Of a stretch of DNA of 64,000 nt, positions 52,823 through 60,821 are shown one piece after another. Below the pieces are notes generated by a model that was given only the letters and a program-made list of their open reading frames with translations, had not been told where the DNA came from and did no database searches. Positions within the stretch are counted from its first letter, which is position 1, and the number at the start of each line of letters is the position of its first letter. Origin of the DNA: Nocardioides salarius (GTDB taxonomy: Bacteria > Actinomycetota > Actinomycetes > Propionibacteriales > Nocardioidaceae); contig NZ_JAFBBZ010000001.1 of NCBI RefSeq assembly GCF_016907435.1, forward strand, positions 1,860,001 through 1,924,000, read 5' to 3'. Made by a program: the position numbers and the translations under genes.

Positions 52823-54094
52823 ATGACTCCCACCGACTCCTCACCGACCCCGCAGCCCTCGGGCCGCACCTGCCTGGTGCTCGACGCCGGCGGTGCCCGC
52901 TCGGCGTACCAGGTGGGCGCGCTGGGGGTGCTGCTGCCCGCGCTCGAGGCCGACGGCCACCGCCCGACGCTGCTGGTCGGCACCAGCGCCGGGGCGCTGC
53001 TCAGCGCCGCCCTGACCTCCACGGCGCACCTCGACCCGGAGGAGCAGGCGGAGCGACTGCACGACGTGCTGGCCCAGGCCACTAAGAAGAAGGTGATGCA
53101 GCCGCTGTGGCGCCAGGCGCCGGTGGTGCTGGCCCGCTACGCCTCCGAGACCCTGGGCCTGACCGGCTTCCGGCTGCGTGGCCTCTTCGGCACCGGCCCG
53201 CTCGCCGCGACCCTGCAGCGCGCCATCGACTGGGAGGCACTGCACGACAACCTCGACGCGGGCCGGGTGGAGGCGCTGGCGCTGACCGCCACGGCGGTGC
53301 GCACCGGGCGGGTCACGCTCTTCACCGAGGCCACCGCGGCGTACGGCGACCTGCCGGCGCCGCTGGCCCAGCACCACCGCGCCTACGTGCGCGCCCGCAT
53401 CGGGGTCGAGCACCTGATGGCCTCCTCGGCCATCCCCGCGCTGTTCCCCTCGGTGCAGGTCGACGAGCCGGCCGAGGCCGCCGGCTGGTACGTCGACGGG
53501 GCGACCCGGCGGCGGGTGCCGATCGCGCCCGCGGTCGAGCTGGGCGCCGACCGCCTGGTGGTCGTCGGCACCGGCGCGATCCGGCCCGCGGAGGCCGACG
53601 CCGAGCGTGACCGCCAGCCCGTCGACCTCGGCGACGGAGGCGCGACCCTGCTGGGGGCGGTGATGGACGACCCGCTGCGCCACGACCTGCGCCGCCTCGC
53701 CGACACCAACGTGCTGGCCGCCGATGGCGACCTCGCGCCGCACCTCGACCGGCACCGCCGCGAGCGCGGCCGACCGCCGCAGCGGGTGCTGCCCTACGCC
53801 GCCGTGGCCCCCGAGCACGGCGAGGAGCTGGCCCAGCTGGCGATGGACGTCTTCCGCAGCAACCACGGCACCCTGCGCCGCACCCTCGGCGACCCCGACC
53901 TGCAGGTCATGCACCGGCTGATGGGCAGCGACAGCCCGCTGCAGGGCGAGCTGCTGTCCTACCTGATGTTCGACCCCGACTTCTTCGACGAGGCCGCCGC
54001 GCTGGGCCGCCGTGACGCGCAGCGCTGGCTCGAGGCCAACGACGGGCTGTGGCGCACCGGCCACCTCGACCCGCCCAGCGGCGCCCGCACCTGA
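52823..54094 (+). CDS. Patatin-like phospholipase
   Basis: A 423-residue lipid acyl hydrolase of the patatin family. The oxyanion stretch is LDAGGARSAYQVGAL (usual GGGxRG reads AGGAR here), the nucleophile elbow is GTSAG near residue 55, and the dyad Asp is in YVDGATRRRVPI. The C-terminal 150 residues are extra to the minimal domain. ATG 52823 follows the DUF2786 gene by 13 bases and is probably in the same operon. No signal peptide, so intracellular. Substrate unknown. Confidence 0.85.
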   Translation: MTPTDSSPTPQPSGRTCLVLDAGGARSAYQVGALGVLLPALEADGHRPTLLVGTSAGALLSAALTSTAHLDPEEQAERLHDVLAQATKKKVMQPLWRQAPVVLARYASETLGLTGFRLRGLFGTGPLAATLQRAIDWEALHDNLDAGRVEALALTATAVRTGRVTLFTEATAAYGDLPAPLAQHHRAYVRARIGVEHLMASSAIPALFPSVQVDEPAEAAGWYVDGATRRRVPIAPAVELGADRLVVVGTGAIRPAEADAERDRQPVDLGDGGATLLGAVMDDPLRHDLRRLADTNVLAADGDLAPHLDRHRRERGRPPQRVLPYAAVAPEHGEELAQLAMDVFRSNHGTLRRTLGDPDLQVMHRLMGSDSPLQGELLSYLMFDPDFFDEAAALGRRDAQRWLEANDGLWRTGHLDPPSGART

Positions 54095-54096
54095 CC

Positions 54097-54230
54097 GCGA
54101 GCCGGCGCCAGTTCCGCGCGAGCCCGCGCCAGTTCCGGTGCAGATGAGGGTTCAGGCCGGGTCGGCGCGAAGTTCAGGCCGGGTCGGGGTGAAGTTCAGG
54201 CCGGGTCAGCGTGAGATCTGGGCCGGGTCA
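54097..54230. repeat. 22-nt repeat array, family 1 plus GAGCCGGC-type units (between patatin and MDR genes)
   Basis: GGCCGGGTC recurs at 54155, 54177, 54199 and 54221, exactly 22 nt apart, with spacers GGCGCGAAGTTCA, GGGGTGAAGTTCA and AGCGTGAGATCTG. The complement of the MDR stop (54228-54230) closes the last unit, so in the sense of that gene the array begins TGACCCGGCCC. Next to the patatin stop are two units of the type GAGCCGGCGCCAGTTCCG (21 nt apart) in the opposite sense. Confidence 0.85.
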
Positions 54231-55271
54231 GCGGTGCGGGAGGACGACGGTGGCGCCGCCCGCGCCGGCGCCGGGCTCGCCCAGCGCGGCCAGGCGGCGG
54301 GCGCCCTCCTCGAGCCCCACCCGGTCGCGCAGCAGCAGGTCGGGGCGCAGGGTGCCGTCGGCGACCAGGTCGAGGAGGCCGGGGTAGCCGGTGGCCGACA
54401 GGCCGTGGCTGCCCAGCACCTGCAGCTCGCGGGCGACCACCAGCCCGAGCGGCGCTCCGGCGTCGGCGTCGGCCCCACCGAGCAGGCCGACCTGCACGTG
54501 GCGCCCCCGCGGGCGCAGGCAGAGCAGCGAGGCGCCGGCCACCGCGGCGGCCCCGAAGGCGTCGAGCGAGACGTCGGCGCCACCGCCGGTCAGGTCGAGC
54601 AGCGTGTCGACGACCGGCGCGGCGTCCGGGTCGACGGGGGTGGCCCCGAGCCGCGCGGCCAGGTCGCGCGAGGCCGGCGCCGGGTCGACGGCGTACACCT
54701 CGGCCCCCAGTGCCCGCGCCACCATCACCGCGGCGAGCCCGACGCCACCGCAGCCGTGCACCACCACCCGCTCGCCCGCGCGCACGGCCCCGACCTGGGC
54801 CACCGCGCGGTACGCCGTCGCGACGCGGCAGCCGAGGCCGGCGGCGACGTCGTCGGGCACCTCGTCGGGCAGCCGCACGAGGTTGGTGTCGGCGCGCGGC
54901 AGCGCGACCAGCTCGGCGAAGGAGCCCCAGCCGGTGAAGCCGGGCTGCTCCTGCCGCTCGCAGACCTGCTGGTCACCGCGGCGGCAGGTCGCGCACGTGC
55001 CGCAGGCCAGCACGAACGGCGTGGTGACCCGGTCGTCGACCCGCACCGAGGAGGCCGCCGCACCGACCTCGACCACCGTGCCGGCCAGCTCGTGGCCCGG
55101 CACGTGCGGCAGCCGCACGCCGTCGTCGTGGCCCTGCCAGGCGTGCCAGTCGCTGCGGCACAGCCCGGTCGCCCCGACCCGCACCACGACCCCGTCGCGG
55201 GGGCAGGGCGGGTCGGGCAGCTCGGCGACCGCCAGCGGTCCACCGAAGGTCTCCATCAGCACGGCTCTCAC
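54228..55271 (-). CDS. Zinc-dependent alcohol dehydrogenase (MDR family)
   Basis: A 347-residue medium-chain dehydrogenase. Catalytic zinc ligands lie in GLCRSDWHAWQG (Cys37) and VPGHELAG; the structural zinc loop is CGTCATCRRGDQQVC; the Rossmann motif is VHGCGGVGLAAVMVARALGAEV. All ligands are present, so it should be an active alcohol or threonine-type dehydrogenase of unknown substrate. GTG 55271 lies 7 nt after a TAGGCT box. It is followed, on the same strand side, by a family 1 array beginning at its stop. Confidence 0.9.
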   Translation of the reverse strand: MRAVLMETFGGPLAVAELPDPPCPRDGVVVRVGATGLCRSDWHAWQGHDDGVRLPHVPGHELAGTVVEVGAAASSVRVDDRVTTPFVLACGTCATCRRGDQQVCERQEQPGFTGWGSFAELVALPRADTNLVRLPDEVPDDVAAGLGCRVATAYRAVAQVGAVRAGERVVVHGCGGVGLAAVMVARALGAEVYAVDPAPASRDLAARLGATPVDPDAAPVVDTLLDLTGGGADVSLDAFGAAAVAGASLLCLRPRGRHVQVGLLGGADADAGAPLGLVVARELQVLGSHGLSATGYPGLLDLVADGTLRPDLLLRDRVGLEEGARRLAALGEPGAGAGGATVVLPHR

Positions 55272-55278
55272 GGCGCGG

Positions 55279-55284
55279 AGCCTA
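55279..55284 (-). promoter_or_regulatory. Leaderless-type -10 (TAGGCT) for the MDR gene
   Basis: TAGGCT on the minus strand ends 7 nt before the GTG at 55271. It lies within the 43-base gap to the upstream aldo/keto reductase, so this gene probably has its own promoter. Confidence 0.5.
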
Positions 55285-55314
55285 CGGTCCGGCCGGGCCG
55301 GACGTGCCGTGCCC

Positions 55315-56199
55315 TCAGGAGGCGTCCAGCGCGGCCAGCTCGTCGGGGGTCAGCTCGATCTCGGCCGCGGCGGCCGAGTCGGTGATCGACTGCGGCCGCT
55401 TGGCACCGGGGATCGGGATGACCACGGGCGACTGGGCCAGCTCCCAGGCGAGCGCGACCTGCTGCGCGCTGACCCCGCGGTCCTCGGCGACGCGGGCGAA
55501 GGCGGGGTGCTTCTCGGCGAGCTCCTTGGCGTCGGACAGCCCGCCCAGCGGGCTCCAGGGCAGGAAGGCCAGGCCGAGCTCCTCGCACACGTCGATCTCG
55601 GGCTGGCTGGAGCGGAAGGCGGGCGAGAACTGGTTCTGCACGCTGACCAGCGCGTCACCGAGCACCGAGTGGGCGAGCCGGATCTGGGCCGGGTCGGCGT
55701 TGGAGAGCCCGATGCGCGCGACCTTGCCGGACTCGAAGATCTCGCGGAGCGTGCCCACGACGTCCTCGTAGGCCACGTCGGGATCGGGACGGTGGTGCTG
55801 CCACAGCGCGATCTGCTCGACCCCGAGCCGCTCGAGGCTCGCGTCGACGGCCGAGCGCAGGTGGCCGGCCGAGCTGTCCAGCGCCCAGGCGCCCCCGCCG
55901 GCGCGCACGTGACCGCCCTTGGTGGCCAGCAGCACCTGGTCACGCACCCCCAGCTCGTCGAGCAGGCCCGCGACCAGGCGCTCGTTGGCACCCTGCGCGT
56001 CGGCGCCGAGCTCGTCACCGGGGCCGTAGGCGTCGGCGGTGTCGAAGAGCGTCACGCCCGCGGCGAGGGCCGCGCGCATCGTGTCGAGCAGCTGCTCGCG
56101 CGGCTGCGCCCCGGACTGGTCGAAGGTCATCAGGCCCAACCCGATGGCGCCGACCTGGACGCGCCCGACGGTGTCGTTGCCGATCTCTCGTGTCTGCAT
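55315..56199 (-). CDS. Aldo/keto reductase
   Basis: A 294-residue NADPH-dependent reductase of the AKR superfamily. The tetrad can be read: Asp and Tyr in TLFDTADAYGPG, Lys in LATKGG and His in ALWQHHRPDP. Cofactor stretches are RIGLSNADPAQI, IPIPGAKRPQSI and the C-terminal LTPDELAALDAS. It resembles the oxidoreductase subgroup near YajO/perakine-reductase-like proteins. ATG 56199 is the start. Substrate unknown; it shares strand with the MDR gene but probably not a transcript. Confidence 0.92.
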   Translation of the reverse strand: MQTREIGNDTVGRVQVGAIGLGLMTFDQSGAQPREQLLDTMRAALAAGVTLFDTADAYGPGDELGADAQGANERLVAGLLDELGVRDQVLLATKGGHVRAGGGAWALDSSAGHLRSAVDASLERLGVEQIALWQHHRPDPDVAYEDVVGTLREIFESGKVARIGLSNADPAQIRLAHSVLGDALVSVQNQFSPAFRSSQPEIDVCEELGLAFLPWSPLGGLSDAKELAEKHPAFARVAEDRGVSAQQVALAWELAQSPVVIPIPGAKRPQSITDSAAAAEIELTPDELAALDAS

Positions 56200-56344
56200 G
56201 TCCCCTGTCTACCCGCCCGGCCCCACCCGCAACCCGCGCAGGCCCCCGGTCACCCCTGGGGGTGTCGAACGCCCCCACGACGGCTGGTGCAGTAGAGGCA
56301 CCGAACGACGCGGGCCCCGACGGCCCCACCCCCAGGAGGACATC

Positions 56345-56899
56345 GTGAGCACCGACCTGACCGGCAAGCGCGTGGCATTCATCGTCGCCCAGTCGGGCGT
56401 CGAGCAGCCCGAGCTCACCCAGCCCTGGCAGGCGATCGAGGACGCGGGCGCCGAGGCCGTGCTGATCGCCCCCGAGACCGGCAAGGTGCAGGCCTTCGAG
56501 AGCGACGTCAACGAGGCCGGCACCTTCGAGGCGACCCTGAGCCTGGCCGACGCCGACCCGGCGACCTTCGATGCCGTGGTGCTGCCCGGCGGCACCACCA
56601 ACGCCGACCAGCTGCGCGTCGAGGAGGACGCCGTGGCCTTCATGCGCGAGATCGTCGACGCCGGCAAGCCGGTCGCCTCGATCTGCCACGGCCCCTGGAC
56701 CCTCGTGGAGACCGGCCGGCTCGAGGGCAAGACCCTGACCAGCTTCCCGAGCCTGCAGACCGACATCCGCAACGCCGGCGCGACCTGGGTCGACGAGGAG
56801 TCCTTCACCTGCCAGCACAACGGGTGGACCCTGGTCACCAGCCGCAACCCCGGCGACCTCGACGCGTTCTGCGAGGCGGCTATCGCCGCCTTCGCCTGA
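56345..56899 (+). CDS. DJ-1/PfpI-family type 1 glutamine amidotransferase-like protein
   Basis: A 184-residue protein of the DJ-1/ThiJ/PfpI superfamily (YhbO/PfpI type). The nucleophile elbow is VASICHGPWTLVETG with Cys116 followed by His, the expected pair of this group; FDAVVLPGGTTNADQLR carries the conserved Gly-rich turn and the Glu partner is likely in the N-terminal half. The family repairs or protects against glycation and general stress in other bacteria. CAGGAGG lies 8 nt before the GTG at 56345. Confidence 0.9.
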   Translation: MSTDLTGKRVAFIVAQSGVEQPELTQPWQAIEDAGAEAVLIAPETGKVQAFESDVNEAGTFEATLSLADADPATFDAVVLPGGTTNADQLRVEEDAVAFMREIVDAGKPVASICHGPWTLVETGRLEGKTLTSFPSLQTDIRNAGATWVDEESFTCQHNGWTLVTSRNPGDLDAFCEAAIAAFA

Positions 56900-56923
56900 G
56901 GGACCGACCACCCGGCTGCGGGA

Positions 56924-56977
56924 CGACCGGTCACTCGTGCACCACCGACCGGTCAGTCCCGCACCACCGAGCGGTCA
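56924..56977. repeat. 22-nt repeat array, family 2 (between DJ-1 and nucleoside transporter genes)
   Basis: CGACCGGTCA occurs at 56924 and 56946, and CGAGCGGTCA at 56968, exactly 22 nt apart, with spacers CTCGTGCACCAC and GTCCCGCACCAC. The last three bases (56975-56977) are the complement of the transporter stop, so in its sense the array begins TGACCGCTCGGTGGTGC on the stop codon. Same family as 44931. Confidence 0.85.
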
Positions 56978-58288
56978 GCCGATCAGGATGCCGGCGATCG
57001 CGGCGCTCATCAGGTTGGCCAGCGTGGCCGCGAGGATCGCCCGGAGCCCGAGCGAGGCGATGTCGGGACGACGCTCGGGGGCGATGCCCCCCAGCCCGCC
57101 GAGCAGGATGCCCAGCGAGCCCAGGTTGGCGAAGCCGGTAAGCGCGAAGGTCACGATGGCGGCGGTCTTGTCGCTGAAGCCCCCGATCACCTCGCCGAGG
57201 TTGGCGAAGGCGACGAACTCGTTGACCACCACCTTCTGGCCCACGAAGCTGCCGGCCTCGACCGCCTCGCCCCACGGCACCCCGATGGCCGACATCAGCG
57301 GGGCGAAGACGTAGCCGAGGATCTCCTCGATCGTCAGGTCGCCGGCGCCGAACCAGCCGCCGACACCGCCGACGACCAGGTTGACCAGCGCGATCAGGGA
57401 GATGAAGGCCAGCAGCATCGCGCCGATGGTCGCGGCCAGCCGGAGCCCGTCGGCCGCGCCGTTGGCGGCGGCGTCGATGACGTTGCGCGCCCGCATCCCG
57501 TCGTCGGCCGGCCCCTTGCTCTCGGCGGCCTCCTGCTCGGCGCGCAGCATCTCGTCGGCGCTCGCCCAGTCGTCGCCCGAGCCGGCGACCGACGACCCCT
57601 CGTCACCCGCGCCCGCCTCGTCGCCGTCGACGACGCGCTCCTCGGGCAGGATGATCTTGGCCATCAGCAGCGCCCCCGGCGCGGCCATGAAGCTGGCCGC
57701 GATCAGGTAGTCGAGCCGCGCCCCGAGCAGCGAGTAGCCCACGAGCACCGACCCGGCGACGGTCGAGAGCCCGCCGACCATCACGGCGAAGAGGCCCGAG
57801 CGCGACAGGCCGGCGACGTAGGGCCGGATCACCAGCGGCGCCTCGGTCTGGCCGACGAAGATGTTGGCCGCGGCGTTGGTCGACTCGGCCTTCTCGGTGC
57901 CGAGCAGCCAGCCCAGGCCGCCGCCGAGCACCCGCACGACCCGCTGCAGGATGCCGAGGTGGTAGAGCACCGCGGTCAGCGCGGCGAAGAAGACGATGAC
58001 CGGCAGCACCTGGAAGGCGAAGACCTGCCCCTCCTCGGGCAGCACCGGGCCGAAGAGGAAGCCGATGCCCTCGCGGGAGGAGTCGATGACCGACTGCACC
58101 GCCTTCGAGGCGGCCTCGAGAGCACGCTGGCCCACCGACCAGTAGAGGACCACGACGCCGAAGACGATCTGCAGCCCGAGCGCTCCCAGGACCGTGCGCG
58201 GCCGGATCGCGCGCCGGTCGCTGGAGACCAGGAAGGCGATCGCCAGCAGCACCAGCATGCCGCCGGCACCCCAGAGGACGTCGATCAT
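56975..58288 (-). CDS. Concentrative nucleoside transporter (NupC/CNT family)
   Basis: A 437-residue membrane protein that imports nucleosides with a cation gradient. CNT signatures are VGQTEAPLVIRPYV (helix hairpin 1) and NEFVAFANLGEVIG near residue 355; FALTGFANLGSLGILLGGLG closes the transport domain. An acidic, low-complexity insert (DGDEAGAGDEGSSVAGSGDD) of about 60 residues in a cytoplasmic loop around residues 220-280 is longer than in E. coli NupC. ATG 58288 has AGAGG 8 nt upstream; GTG 58291 directly precedes it. Confidence 0.92.
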   Translation of the reverse strand: MIDVLWGAGGMLVLLAIAFLVSSDRRAIRPRTVLGALGLQIVFGVVVLYWSVGQRALEAASKAVQSVIDSSREGIGFLFGPVLPEEGQVFAFQVLPVIVFFAALTAVLYHLGILQRVVRVLGGGLGWLLGTEKAESTNAAANIFVGQTEAPLVIRPYVAGLSRSGLFAVMVGGLSTVAGSVLVGYSLLGARLDYLIAASFMAAPGALLMAKIILPEERVVDGDEAGAGDEGSSVAGSGDDWASADEMLRAEQEAAESKGPADDGMRARNVIDAAANGAADGLRLAATIGAMLLAFISLIALVNLVVGGVGGWFGAGDLTIEEILGYVFAPLMSAIGVPWGEAVEAGSFVGQKVVVNEFVAFANLGEVIGGFSDKTAAIVTFALTGFANLGSLGILLGGLGGIAPERRPDIASLGLRAILAATLANLMSAAIAGILIG

Positions 58289-58381
58289 CACTTCACCTCT
58301 CGCACCCGTGGGTCGTCGACCGGCCGGCCGACGCGTGGGTCATGCTGGCACGCGATCCCACCGAGCCGCAGGAGGCACCGC

Positions 58382-58780
58382 ATGAGCCTGGTCCGAGACG
58401 TCCTGGCCAGCGCCCAGCGCCTGCCGCTGGGCGTGCAGGCGTGGGTGTTCATGGTGCTGATGCCGGTCAACCTGGCGGCGCTGGTCGCACTGGGCCAGCC
58501 CCTCGGCCCGCTGGTGGCCGCGCTGGCGGTGGGCGCGCTGGCGCTCAACGGCGTCGTGATGGTCCTCGACCGCGGCTTCTCGCTGGCGATGGCGCTGCCC
58601 CACGTCGCGCTGTGGGTGCCGCTGCTCGGCCTGGTCGCCTACCTGCTGCTGGGGCGCGACGACGTCGGCGGCGTCTACGCGGCGTACCTCGTGGTGCTGC
58701 TGGTCGTCGACGCGGTCTCGCTGCGGTTCGACGTGCCCGACGCCAAGCGCTGGCTCGACGGGCAGCGCGACACCTTCTGA
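58382..58780 (+). CDS. Small four-helix membrane protein of unknown function
   Basis: A 132-residue membrane protein with four predicted helices: VFMVLMPVNLAALVAL, LVAALAVGALALNGVVMVL, LPHVALWVPLLGLVAYLLL and YAAYLVVLLVVDAVSLRF. A short charged C-terminal tail (DVPDAKRWLDGQRDTF) follows. I do not recognise a characterised family. CAGGAGG lies 8 nt before the ATG. It is divergent from the nucleoside transporter; the gap holds two copies of CGTGGGTC (58308 and 58334) around a CCGGCCGG dyad. Confidence 0.75.
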   Translation: MSLVRDVLASAQRLPLGVQAWVFMVLMPVNLAALVALGQPLGPLVAALAVGALALNGVVMVLDRGFSLAMALPHVALWVPLLGLVAYLLLGRDDVGGVYAAYLVVLLVVDAVSLRFDVPDAKRWLDGQRDTF

Positions 58781-58827
58781 CCCCCACGGCCCCGGCCCCG
58801 GCCCACCACCCCGAGCCCGTACGCCGC

Positions 58828-59856
58828 TCAGTCGCGCGCCGCGACCAGGTGGCAGGCGCTGACGTGCTCGTCGACCGCGGGCAGCACCGGCAGCGCGGTG
58901 CCGCGGCACGCCTCGGCGACCCCGGCGGCCGCGGCGCTGCCGTCGGCCAGCGCGGGGCAGCGCGGGTGGAACCGGCAGCCGTCGGGGATGCGGGTGGGGT
59001 CGGGCACCTCGCCGGTGAGCACGACCTGCTCGCGGCGCTGCGACTCGGGCACCACCGACAGCAGCGCCCGCGTGTAGGGGTGCTGCGGGTCGCCGAGCAC
59101 CTGCTCGGTGGGCCCCGACTCGACGACCCGGCCCAGGTACATGACCGCGGTGCGGTCGGCGATGTTCCAGGCCAGGCCCAGGTCGTGGGTGACCACCAGG
59201 ACCCCGAGGCCGCGCTCCTCGCGCAGCCGCAGCAGCAGCGCGAGCAGCTCGCCGCGCACGGAGGCGTCGAGCGAGGAGACCGGCTCGTCGGCCACCAGCA
59301 GCCGCGGCTCGAGGGCCAGCGCGCCGGCGATCAGCACCCGTTGGCGCTGCCCGCCCGACAGCTCGTGCGGGTAGCGCAGGTAGAACCGCTCGGGTGGTCG
59401 CAGCCCGGCGGCCGCGAGAGCCGCGCCCACGCGCTGCTCCTCGCTCGGCCCGCCGCCGCGGCCACCGGCCAGCCCGTGCAGGCGCAGCCCCTCGGCCACC
59501 GACTCGTAGACGGTGTGGCGCGGGTTGAGCGCCCCCGCGGGGTCCTGCAGCACCATCTGCACCTGCCGGCGCACCGCCTTCAGGGCGCGCGCACCACGCC
59601 CGAGCGGCACGCCGTCGAGGCGGACCTCGCCGGCCGTGGGGGCCTGCAGGCCCACCAGGGTGCGGGCCAGCGTGGTCTTGCCCGAGCCCGACTCCCCCAC
59701 CAGGGCGACGATGTCGCCCGAGCGCACGGTCAGGTCGGCGCCGTCGAGCGCGGTCGCGACCGCGCCGCCGCGGGTGCCGAACTCCACGCGCACCCCGCGC
59801 GCCTCGAGGGTGCGCGTGCCGAGCGCGGCCGGGCCGGGCGTCGTCTCGATGCTCAT
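58828..59856 (-). CDS. Peptide/nickel-type ABC transporter ATPase (OppF/DppF-like)
   Basis: A 342-residue ATPase of an OPN-type importer. Walker A is GESGSGKTT near residue 56, the signature LSGGQRQRVLIA, Walker B RLLVADEPVSSLD and H-loop THD. The C-terminal oligopeptide/dipeptide domain ends with GCRFHPRCP, whose cysteines with the later EACRG and SACH can bind an Fe-S cluster in this family. ATG 59856 overlaps the upstream ATPase stop. Last of the five transporter genes. Confidence 0.92.
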   Translation of the reverse strand: MSIETTPGPAALGTRTLEARGVRVEFGTRGGAVATALDGADLTVRSGDIVALVGESGSGKTTLARTLVGLQAPTAGEVRLDGVPLGRGARALKAVRRQVQMVLQDPAGALNPRHTVYESVAEGLRLHGLAGGRGGGPSEEQRVGAALAAAGLRPPERFYLRYPHELSGGQRQRVLIAGALALEPRLLVADEPVSSLDASVRGELLALLLRLREERGLGVLVVTHDLGLAWNIADRTAVMYLGRVVESGPTEQVLGDPQHPYTRALLSVVPESQRREQVVLTGEVPDPTRIPDGCRFHPRCPALADGSAAAAGVAEACRGTALPVLPAVDEHVSACHLVAARD

Positions 59857-60821
59857 GGCTCCCCGATCCTCCAGCAGGCCGCGGTGCGCCCGGGCAGGTG
59901 CTCCTCCAACGGCGGTTCCTCGCTGCGGCAGCGCTCCACGGCCCGCGCGCACCGGGGTGCGAACGAGCAGCCGGCGACCGACTCGCGGGGGTCGGGCGGG
60001 TCGCCCGGCAGCCCTGCCGGGGCGTAGCGCGAGGCCGGGTCGCCGACCCGCGGGAAGGCCGCCGACAGCGCGGCGGCGTAGGGGTGCAGCGCGCGGCCGA
60101 AGACCTCGTCGGCGGGCCCCTGCTCGACCACGCGGCCGGCGTACATGACGGCGATCCGGTCGCAGACGTCGGCGAGGACCGACAGGTCGTGGCTGATCAC
60201 CACCATGCCGACGCCCAGGTCGCGCACCAGCCCCGAGAGCAGGTCGAGCACCTGCGCCTGCACCATCACGTCGAGGGCGGTCGTCGGCTCGTCGGCCACC
60301 ACGAGGTCGGGCCGGCAGGCCAGCGCCATCGCGATCATCACCCGCTGGCGCTGCCCGCCCGAGAGCTGGTGCGGGTACGCCGCCGCCCTCGCGGCCGGCA
60401 GCCCCACCTGCTCGAGCAGGTCCGTGACGCGCGCGTCGACCTCGTCGTCGCCGACCTCGGGCTCGTGCACCCTGATCGGCTCGCCGATCTGCACGCCCAC
60501 CCGGCGCACCGGGTTGAGCGAGTGCAGCGCCCCCTGGAAGACGATCGAGGCACCCGCCCAGCGCACCGCCCGCAGGTCGCCCCAGCGCATGGTCAGCACG
60601 TCGGCGCCGTCGAAGAGCACCGCGCCGGTGACGTCGGCGCTGGCCGGCTGCAGCCGCAGCACGGTGCTGGCCAGCGTGGACTTGCCGCAGCCCGACTCGC
60701 CGGCGATGCCGAGCACCTCGCCGCGCCCGACGCGCAGGTCGATGCCGCGCACCGCGCTCAGCGGTCCCTCGTCGGTGCGGTAGGTGACGTGCAGGTCGCG
60801 CACGTGCAGCAGGTCGCTCAT
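59853..60821 (-). CDS. Peptide/nickel-type ABC transporter ATPase (OppD/DppD-like)
   Basis: A 322-residue partner ATPase. Walker A is GESGCGKSTLAS near residue 40, the signature LSGGQRQRVMIA, Walker B DLVVADEPTTALD and H-loop ISHDLSVLADVCDRIAVMY. The C-terminal domain has GCSFAPRCA, the cysteine motif shared with its neighbour. It forms the ATPase heterodimer with the downstream protein. ATG 60821 overlaps the permease stop as ATGA. Confidence 0.92.
   Translation of the reverse strand: MSDLLHVRDLHVTYRTDEGPLSAVRGIDLRVGRGEVLGIAGESGCGKSTLASTVLRLQPASADVTGAVLFDGADVLTMRWGDLRAVRWAGASIVFQGALHSLNPVRRVGVQIGEPIRVHEPEVGDDEVDARVTDLLEQVGLPAARAAAYPHQLSGGQRQRVMIAMALACRPDLVVADEPTTALDVMVQAQVLDLLSGLVRDLGVGMVVISHDLSVLADVCDRIAVMYAGRVVEQGPADEVFGRALHPYAAALSAAFPRVGDPASRYAPAGLPGDPPDPRESVAGCSFAPRCARAVERCRSEEPPLEEHLPGRTAACWRIGEP

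Noticed and set aside
58308..58341. CGTGGGTC direct repeats around a CCGGCCGG dyad in the transporter/membrane-protein gap as an operator
   Set aside because: Short copies in a very GC-rich gap; chance similarity cannot be excluded, so it is noted only under the adjacent gene.
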